From NCBI GenBank assembly GCA_036873135.1, contig JAPTYO010000009.1, forward strand, positions 36,906,756 through 36,970,755: 64,000 nt of DNA, read 5' to 3'. The translations under genes and the position numbers were made by a program. The notes below the pieces were generated by a model that was not told where the DNA came from, made no database searches, and saw only the letters and a program-made list of their open reading frames with translations. Positions 56,841 to 64,000 of this stretch are shown piece by piece; the first letter of the stretch is position 1; the number at the start of each line of letters is the position of its first letter. This stretch comes from Clarkia xantiana subsp. parviflora. Taxonomy: Eukaryota > Streptophyta > Magnoliopsida > Myrtales > Onagraceae.

Positions 56841-57640
56841 TATAGCACCGCGGTTAGAAGGAAAATCAATTAACGACCACACCGAAATTGCTTCTATAGA
56901 GGCGATCTTTTCCCCCATTGCTTTCCTCCATTCCTTTGCTTGAGGTCCATCCAAAGCTTGTTAAACCGTTACTGGTTCATCAACCGAAGTAGAGTGAACA
57001 ATTCACCCTTCTCGATGGGATACCTCTTTACCTTTGACTACGTCTAGGCTCGTTATTCCCATCTAGATCTACCCTCCCGCTAGGATCAATGCTCCCACTA
57101 GGATCAGCACAATCACTGGGAATCACGGCGTTACTTGAACCTTCACCTACAACTTTTCTTGACGACCTCTTGGTCTCGGGATTTAACCTCTGAAATAACT
57201 TCCACGGTTACTTGGACCAGGAACCAAGTTTGTTGCTGCATTCCCACTGATACCAGCAGGTAGTAGAGGAAATATATGATTCTCATCCAACGGTTCAGCA
57301 ACATGATGATCAGGTTCCATATGATTCGCTCCCGTAGAAACTGTGATCTGCGTGGTTGGATTGATTCCTGCCACATGATATATTATGAAAATGTCTCCAT
57401 AAAAATTCTCATTTACCATGTCGTTCACTATAGGTATTGCTGCCTCAAATCTCGCACTCGAAGTAAGTGGGAGCTAACTATCATCATCATGTCCAAGTTT
57501 TATTAATAATTCATTCATTTTGATGTTACCAAGCTTTGGAATTCGTTCTCTGGAAACGTAACGTGTCTAGATTCATGTTCAACCACGCCACCATTTTCCT
57601 GATCCGCCACAAACACGTATCCCTCAGAGGTTTCAGAGTA
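56841..57640 (-). pseudogene. Copia-B linker between integrase and RT
   Basis: Decayed coding sequence between integrase and RT, with traces of the S-G-S-N repeats and the R-L-D-V-V-K-G type motif also seen in the linkers of Copia-A and Copia-C. No intact frame. Confidence 0.5.
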
Positions 57641-58078
57641 CCTTATAAAGATACTTTTCAGACCCTAGGTCGTAACTTGCTGAATCGGCTGTCGGTTTGA
57701 TGCGTGTATTCTGCACAACCCCAAGGCTGTAGCCTGGTAAGATCCAACTCTTTAACAGTGCACAACTCATATGGTGTGGTGTCCACCGATTTAGAAGGAA
57801 CAAGGTTTACTAAATGAGTGGCTGTCAACAACGCATCATTCCAAAAGGAGATCGAAAGTTGAGCTTGCAACATCATGGTCCTGACCACGCTCAAGAAGTG
57901 TATAATTAAGATGCTCCGCCTTACCGTATTTGTAATGGCGTTTTAAGGGTTGTCGTTTAACAGACAATACCACTTTCATTACATACTCATTCCAGAGGTT
58001 TTGTCAACCTCTAATCGTGCATTAGGTTCTAACATTTGCTCGTATATCTTCTCCACGAGAAATTATATGTGTCAGACC
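57641..58078 (-). pseudogene. Copia-B integrase, C-terminal part
   Basis: The frame 57894-57658 reads S-I-S-F-W-N-D-A-L-L-T-A-T-H-L-V-N-L then D-T-T-P-Y-E-L and W-G-C-A-E-Y, typical of the end of a copia integrase core. Upstream, in another frame, is E-H-L-N-Y-T-L-L-E. A frameshift lies between them. The catalytic D-D-E part is not recognisable. It shows that this copia family once had integrase, in contrast to the gap in Copia-A and Copia-C. Confidence 0.75.
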
Positions 58079-58720
58079 TAAAATCGGAACTACGGCGATT
58101 ACGTTTTGAAAACGTATATTTTAAATAGAGTCACCACTAGTTAATTAAGACTAACTAGAATCCTAAAGTACCTAAGCGAATAACGAATTAAACACCTAGA
58201 TTTCAAATGGTCTACGATCAAAGATTCAGATTCTGGGGTTCTGTTAAGAATTAAAACACATGGTAATAATATCGTTCTTTCAATACTCTATTCACAAATT
58301 ACCAATTTTATTTTTAAATATATATTAATATGGAAAATTAAACATAATATTATATCAAAAAAATTATTAAATATCAACCATTATATACATAAACAAAGGG
58401 ATCATAATCCATTACCAAGTTAGACCTAAAAACACTAAGAATTTTCAGTCCTATTTAAATCTAAACACAATCTCACATATTTTAATTTACGTAATTTAGA
58501 TAATTGGAATTATATTATTTAATTAAGTTTACAATATTTAATGAAATTTACACTACCTATATAATAATATTATAATCATACAATAATTAATTAATTAATA
58601 TATAGAAAGGGAACTTACCTGCAAAATGAAAAGAGAGAGATGGCAGGCAGCGAGATCACGGTGGTCCTGGAGTCTGGAGGAAACAAGCGCAGTCGAACTC
58701 GGCTGCAGGGCCGTCCCGAC
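58079..58720. other. Unassigned AT-rich segment
   Basis: It starts TGTCAGACCTAAAATCGG and includes TAGAGTCACCACTAG. It matches nothing else in the window that I can see. It ends in about 100 bp of GC-richer sequence (58620-58720) before the Gypsy-5 LTR. It could be part of another, unrecognised element. Confidence 0.4.
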
Positions 58721-59480
58721 TTTTGGATCACGGGCGAAGCTCCGTTACGTCCTTGACGGAATGCTCTGGACTCCTGGGCTCCGCGTAATCCTGCAAAAGG
58801 GGATGACCTGGGTGGTGACCCAGAATCCCTCTCCGATGCTTAAATGAGTATACAATCAATGGGGTGGCAGCAGTATTCTAAGTGCGTATTCGAGAGTATC
58901 GTTTTCTGGGGTAACTTCCTCCTTTATATAGGAGGAGGAGTTGCCCAGTTACCTGTGACCATACTTGGCCGTTGTGCCCATGATTCCGTGTATCTCGCCA
59001 CGATTCCGCATATCTCGGTTGGGATTCCATATATCTCGCCCCACGCTCCGCGTATCTTACCCGTACTCCGCGTATCTCGGGCACTCCCTGCGTATCTCGG
59101 GGGATTTGTTTTTATCTCTAACCGTCTCCCCCTACTCTATCCAGTAGGCGGGTTTCTCGGTCTTTATTCTCTGATCACAAGTCCCGACCCCTGTCGGAGA
59201 CTCCAGAGTTGTCTCATTCTAGATCACCACCCAGGACCTTTAGTCTCTACGGGACAGGTCCAGCCTCTGCGGGGCTTTATTATCGGGGCATTTATTAAGG
59301 CATATCGGGGCCTACTCAGAGGCTTCTTGCCGGGAGCATTTAGCTCATGTGTCGGGGCCGCTATCGTCGGGACCCTTAATACTGGGCCTCTAGGCCTTCC
59401 AGGCTTTTCACGAGGCCCACTGGACCTACTCGCCGTCCATTGGCTGTTAACGGGGCTAACGATTACATCGGAACCCATCA
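58721..59480 (-). repeat. Gypsy-5 LTR, inverted relative to its pol
   Basis: The plus strand reads TTTTGGATCACGG to GGAACCCATCA, matching the Gypsy-4 LTR in minus orientation, with the same block GTGACCCAGAATCCCTCTCC. The minus TATATAAA is at 58923-58930. Beside it there is neither a PBS nor the TTTGCCCCCAA tract. Confidence 0.85.
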
Positions 59481-61587
59481 TTATGTAAGCAAGGCGTTTG
59501 CCAAGTCTGAAATAAACTATCCTGCTATTGAGAAGTATCTCTTCGCGTTGATTATTGCCGCTCGAAAGCTACGACATTACTTCCATGCCCATGAAGTCAC
59601 GGTATTAACTAATCAGCCCCTGAAGCACTTTTTGAACCGACCGGAGGCGTCGGGGAGATTGGTGAAATGGGCCATCGAGCTTACGGAGTTTCGTATACAT
59701 TTCGCTACGAGAACTGCTATTAAGGGCCAGACATTGGCAGATTTTATAGCTGAGTCTACGGCACCCGATTTGGAAGTAACGGGTCCCGTAGAGGGGTCAA
59801 CAATGGAAGTCCCGACAACAGAACAACAGCCAGAACAGCCAAATGAGGAGAACACTTAGGAGATGTACACTGATGGTTCATCGAGTGTAGAAGGCTCGGG
59901 GGCAGGATTCATATTGATACCGCCCGGCGGAGGCGAGCCCCTACGATATGCCTTGGCGTTGACGTTCAAAGCCACCAACAATGAAGCACAATACGAGGCT
60001 CTCATCACGGACCTCAAGATTGCCAAGGGTACGGGGGTCGATCATTTAAAAGTGAAGTGCGATGCCAGCTTGATCGTGAATCAGGTCCAGGGGAACTATG
60101 AAGCCAGGAGCCCGACAATGAAGAAGTATTTGCACGAGGTGCAGACTTTGAAGGGAAGCTTCAAAAGCTTCGATATCGAGGCGATCCCGAGGGAAGAAAA
60201 CGCGGAAGCTGATGCCTTAAGCAAGTTCGCTCTGGGAGTGGCCCCCGAGGAGAATCGGAAGGTACATTTCCTAGAGAAGGTGATTATCTCAAACATTGAT
60301 CCGGCGGAGATCTGCGCTATTGAGACAGGATCGGAGGAAGAATAGAATCCCACTTGGATGACCCCGATGGTCACATACCTGACTACGGGGGCACTCCCCG
60401 ATGACGAGGTGACAGCTGTCAGGTTGCGTCGGATTGCGGATAACTACGCGATGGTGGACAACCAGTTATACAAAAAAGGGTATGTAAAGCCTTTCCTAAA
60501 ATGCGTGGCGGAACCTGACACGAATCGGATCTTGAGGGAGCTACACGAGGGAGTTGCGGCCTGTCATGAAGGGGCTCGATCTCTTGTGAGGAAGGCGCTG
60601 AACTTGGGCTACTATTGGCCTTCGATGAACAAGGAGGCGACAGCAATGGTCTGATCCTGTGATGCATGCCAGAGGTACGCTCCAAATATCGTGGCTCCCG
60701 CCGCGGACTTAATGCCCATCAGGAGTGCATGGCCTTTCGCGCAATAGGGGATTGACTTGGTGGGACCTCTTCCCCAAGCGAAAGGTCAGTGCAAGTATTT
60801 TCTCGTGGCCATCGATTACTTCTCAAAATGGATAGAGGCTAAGGCATTGGCCAAAACGACGGGGCAGCAGATCCTCAAGTTCCTTCAAACTCAGATCATA
60901 TCCCGGTATGGGGTCCCTCGAGTGTTGATCAGCGACAACGGCCCTCCGTTCAATGGGGCTCAGTTGAAGGAGTACCTGGAGGAGTTGAACATCGAACATC
61001 GGACCGCTTCAGTCCGCCACGCTCAAACCAGTGGCCAGGTAGAATCAGCCAACAAGATCGTGATGGATGGCTTGAAGAAGAGAGTCTACGCCTTGCAGGG
61101 CCATTGGCTGGATGAGCTCGAGAACGTGCTGTGGGCTGTGAGAACAACACCCAAGCAATCAACAGGAGAAACTCCGTTTGGCCTGGTCTATGGCACGGAG
61201 GCAGTCGCTCCCGTGGAGATAGCGGTGGCGTCCCATCGCGCGAAATATTACGAGCCTCTGACGAACGAGGAAATGAGACGTCTAGACTTGGACTTGCTCG
61301 AGGAGAAGAGGTTGAAGGCTGACGAAGTTCAGGCCCGAATGCGTCTGGCAACAGCCCGATATTACAATCGGCGTGTCAGGTCCCGACAATTCTTCGTTGG
61401 AGAACTTGTCTAGCGGAGGAACGAGTTCGTTCATCAAGATCGGATCAACAAGCTATCGCCAAAATGGGAGGGACCTTACAAGATCGTAGGGATGCCAGCA
61501 CCCAATGCATACAAGCTAGAGGACCTTGATGGCAAGACGTTGAAGCATTCCTTCAGTGGCGAACACTTGAAGAAGTATCATGTTTGA
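59481..61587 (+). pseudogene. pol: Gypsy-5 RNase H, second RNase H and integrase
   Basis: A single frame with no shifts but stops at 59857-59859, 60343-60345, 60652-60654, 60745-60747 and 61411-61413. It starts inside the first RNase H (S-K-A-F-A-K-S-E-I-N-Y), then the second RNase H with Y-T-D-G-S-S, E-A-Q-Y-E-A, K-C-D-A-S and E-A-D-A-L-S. Integrase has C-H-E-G-A-R, C-D-A-C-Q-R, I-D-L-V-G-P, S-D-N-G-P-P-F and Q-V-E-S-A-N-K, and ends S-G-E-H-L-K-K-Y-H-V. At least three of the stops equal TGG read as TAG, pointing to G-to-A change. Confidence 0.9.
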
Positions 61588-61599
61588 TATTAAGTCGCC

Positions 61600-62400
61600 G
61601 CGAAGGGCGCAAATTGTCTATCAATAAGATCCGATGTAAGCCTATTGTGAGTTATTTATGAATAAAAGAAGTTGATTCCGATCAAATTGCTTTTAGATTT
61701 ATTCTAACTGTTAGTAAGGCGTCCTGAAGGACGCGACAAAAACCTTCCGAGGTACGATAAAAGCCTTCCGAGGTATGCGTAAGTCGTCTATATGATGCGG
61801 CCAAAAGCCTTAACAGGTACGGACAAAAGACCTACGGGGTACATGTAAGTCGTCTATATGATGCAACCAAAATCCTAGGTACGAAAAAGCCCAAATGGGT
61901 CCGCGTAAGTCGTCTATATGATGCGGCCAAAAGCCTTAACGGGTACGAAAAAGCCTTAGCAGGTCCGCGTAAGTCGTCTATATGATGCAGCCAAAAGCCT
62001 TAACGGGTATGAAAAGCCTTAACAGGTCCGCGAAAGTCGTCTGACAAAGACGCGATAAAAGCCCTTAAAGGGTACGATTGAAACTGTCAGAGTTGGCGCG
62101 ACAAAAGCCCTAAAGGGTGTGAAAAATGGCCTTGAAAGGCGGGGACGAGAAACCTTAAGTGGTGAAGTCCCGATTTTGGACGAGAAGCCTTAAGTGGTGA
62201 AGTCCCGATTTTGGACGAGAAGCCTTAAGTGGTGAAGTCCCGATTTTGGACGAGAAGCCTTAAGTGGTGAAGTCCCGATTGGACGAGAAGCCTTAAATGG
62301 TGAAGTCCCGAGTCAAGCGTCGGAAGGACGTAAGAAGTCATCTCAAATGATGCATCGGAACGTTCTGAGTAACGAGTTTAAAGCCGCTTTAGATAAGTGC
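61600..62400. repeat. Tandem arrays of Gypsy-5
   Basis: Units with GTCGTCTATATGATGC and AAAGCCTTAACGGGTACG (61700-62060), then five units of about 32 bp with GAAGCCTTAAGTGGTGAAG (62150-62310). The core GCCTTAAGTGGTG is shared with Gypsy-2 and Gypsy-4. Same place between the converging genes. Confidence 0.9.
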
Positions 62401-62596
62401 AAATGATTATCGAGACCAAAACAGATAAAAGAAATTCTTCATATGAAGGCTCGAAGGCCCAGAAGTTCTGATACAAAAAACGAAGGAGAAAGACTACAAC
62501 GACTAAAAAGATGTAACATTAGACTTGGTCCTTGTTGGAAGATGGATCCTCAGCAGCATCGGAGGGAGCAAGGTTCGGAGGGGCCTGGGCAGAAGG

Positions 62597-64000
62597 CTAC
62601 GCAGCTGGCGGAGTCGGGTCCACGGTAGCGGCCTCATCACTCTCCGCGAGGAGGTTGAAGTACTTCTCCGCGACGGGGGCAAGAGTCTCGGACTTCGTGA
62701 AGTCAATGGAATCCGCGTAAGCTGTGTAGAGTTCCTCGACAGCGTTGTACAAAACATCCTCCACCTCGGACTTGCAGAACTCTACAGCAGCCACCTTGAA
62801 TTCTTCAGCGTTCCGATACTCCCCGCGGCCCTGTAGGCGGCCTTCCTCACGACCTTGCAGGCGGCCCTCCTCGAGGCCTTGAGCCTTGGCCTCAGCCAAC
62901 TTGGCAGAAAACTCAGCCTTCTCAGCTTCGAACTTCGCCTTGGCCTCTGCGAGGAGATCCGCGAAGACGTTCTTCTCGTGAATGAGCTGCTTCTTCTCCG
63001 CCTCATTCCGGTGCTGATCCACCTGGACCATCTTCCGCTCCCGACGCATGACAGCCTCATGGTCTTGAACCTTCTTGAGCAGGCCCGAAGTCATCTCGTC
63101 AAGGAGATTTTTCTCCTTAGCCATCTTGTTCTTGGCCGCCACTGCCTCGTCGAGCTCCACCTGAAGCTTGGCTAATGCATCAGGGTCCGACTTAGCTTCA
63201 GCCTCCTCCAAGGCACTCTTCAGAGCCAAGGCGATGGCGAAACAACGCTGCTGGTCCGCGGTTTCCTAAGGCGAAGGGAAAAAAGATTGGAATTCGATGG
63301 TCGAAAGCAGAGATAAGGAAGAAAATAAACAAAGGTAAAGTATTACCTCCATCCGACGGACGGCCATAGCGCGGAACTCCTCTTCGATGCCCTCCCGCGA
63401 CAAGCAAAGCGGTAGTCTCAAAGCAGGAGGAATTGACCTTGCCAGCAGATGCAGGGCCAAGTCAGGCTGAAGATTATCCCGTCGAATCGAAAACCCGTGG
63501 AGGGATTCGATCGGACGCCAGGGAACCGTTGCCTGGTCGGGGGTGTAGATCTTGTAAAGATCATCCATCGGAAGACGAGGGATAACATCGGCACCATCAG
63601 CGGGAGGAGCTACCTCGGTCGGAGGAGGCTCAGGAGTAGGAGTGCGGAAAGCAGGAGGAGGACTTCGGGACACGTCCCTCACGGCGGGTCTTATGTTCCT
63701 TGGTCCCGACCTTCCGCGGGGAAGCAGGCCCCCCTCATCAGGCTCTTCAGCGGAAGGAGAGGCCTCCAAGTCAGTCACCCGACGGAACTGGGCATCCGTC
63801 GGGACATCCTCCAGCATCAGTTCTTGCGGAGTCGCAGTCTCCGCTGGAGTGACAGCCTCCGTCGGAGCAGGAGTCTCCGATGGACCTGCGGTGGCAGGAC
63901 GAATATAGTCAGGAAGAATTCCGCCAGGGCACCAGAGAATTTGACGTTCGACATGCTAGCCTTTCCCAAAAAGTTGTAATATCCCGCTTTGAGAACGCGG
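62597..64000 (-). pseudogene. Gypsy-5 antisense spliced gene, 3' part
   Basis: Exon 3 is visible from 64000 to 63347 (V-L-K-A-G-Y-Y then Y-I-R-P-A, proline-rich), with a frameshift near 63955. Intron 3 is 63346-63266 (GTAATA...CCTTAG, 81 nt). Exon 4 is 63265-62597, open, a coiled coil with a repeated G-R-L-Q-G-R-E-E segment and the conserved V-E-E-L-Y-T-A-Y and F-T-K-S-E-T-L-A-P. Intron position and phase match Gypsy-2 and Gypsy-4. The 5' part is outside the window. Confidence 0.8.

Larger units (their letters stand above)
54755..58078 (-). mobile_element. Copia-B, Ty1/copia base layer (partial)
   Basis: On the minus strand: 3' noncoding region (54755-55411), RNase H and RT (55412-56840), linker, and part of integrase (57640-58078). 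Its 3' end is cut by Copia-A and would continue left of the window. Its 5' end is lost near 58078, where unassigned sequence begins. Confidence 0.82.
58721..64000 (+). mobile_element. Gypsy-5, rearranged Tat-like element (continues right)
   Basis: A minus-oriented LTR (58721-59480) abuts plus-strand pol that starts in the first RNase H (59481). Integrase, a tandem array and the minus-strand accessory gene follow. Gag, protease and RT are missing. No target repeat is found at the LTR (CCGAC left, TTATG right). The join is a rearrangement, not a simple insertion. Sequence is closest to Gypsy-2 and Gypsy-4. Confidence 0.8.

Noticed and set aside
58721..59480. Simple solo LTR inserted into pol
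   Set aside because: The left flank is not pol and there is no 5-bp repeat, so a rearrangement fits better.
1..64000. Host protein-coding gene
   Set aside because: Every coding stretch I could identify belongs to a retrotransposon; the remaining stretches lack recognisable exons.

Overview
The window is plant nuclear DNA, most likely from a flowering plant. It is made almost entirely of LTR retrotransposons nested inside one another. I found no host gene, tRNA, rRNA, CRISPR array or bacterial feature. The elements are four Ty1/copia copies (labelled here Copia-A to Copia-D) and five Ty3/gypsy copies (Gypsy-1 to Gypsy-5). The gypsy copies have Tat-lineage traits: a CHHC zinc knuckle in gag, a second RNase H after the usual one, a PBS starting TTGGC, and an extra gene on the opposite strand between pol and the 3' LTR. 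Labels and clade calls are mine, from motifs read by eye.

Nesting order, oldest first. Copia-B (minus strand, 54755-58078 visible) is the base layer. Copia-A (plus strand, up to 54754) lies in it. Copia-A was hit by Copia-D (1-1101, minus), by Gypsy-1 (2198-20890, repeat CTCGC) and by Gypsy-3 (24346-53105, imperfect repeat ATTTC/GTTTC). Gypsy-1 was hit by Gypsy-2 (7213-18275, repeat TCAGC). Gypsy-3 was hit by Copia-C (32551-51931, repeat GACGC), whose own 5' LTR was hit by Gypsy-4 (40652-51758, repeat CTAGG). Copia-B, Copia-A, Gypsy-3, Copia-C and Gypsy-4 thus make five layers. At the right end a rearranged Gypsy-5 (58721-64000) runs out of the window.

Gypsy-2 and Gypsy-4 carry gag, protease, RT, two RNase H domains and integrase in one long frame, now broken by a few stops and frameshifts. 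Gypsy-5 has only the part from the first RNase H onward. Gypsy-1 and Gypsy-3 have gag and protease but no RT, RNase H or integrase, so they look non-autonomous. Copia-A and Copia-C keep gag and RT/RNase H remains but show no integrase; Copia-B keeps part of it.

The most interesting content is the antisense gene present in all five gypsy copies. It has its own TATA box (TATAAAACCCTA type) in three copies. It is split by small GT-AG introns that join in frame, including a phase-1 intron straight after ATGTCTG in Gypsy-2 and Gypsy-4. The product starts with a domain resembling the 'putative gypsy type transposon' family (PF04195) and ends in a long coiled coil. It is kept even where RT and integrase are gone. 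Arrays of a motif with core GCCTTAAGTGGTG fill the gap between the converging pol and antisense genes of Gypsy-2, -4 and -5.
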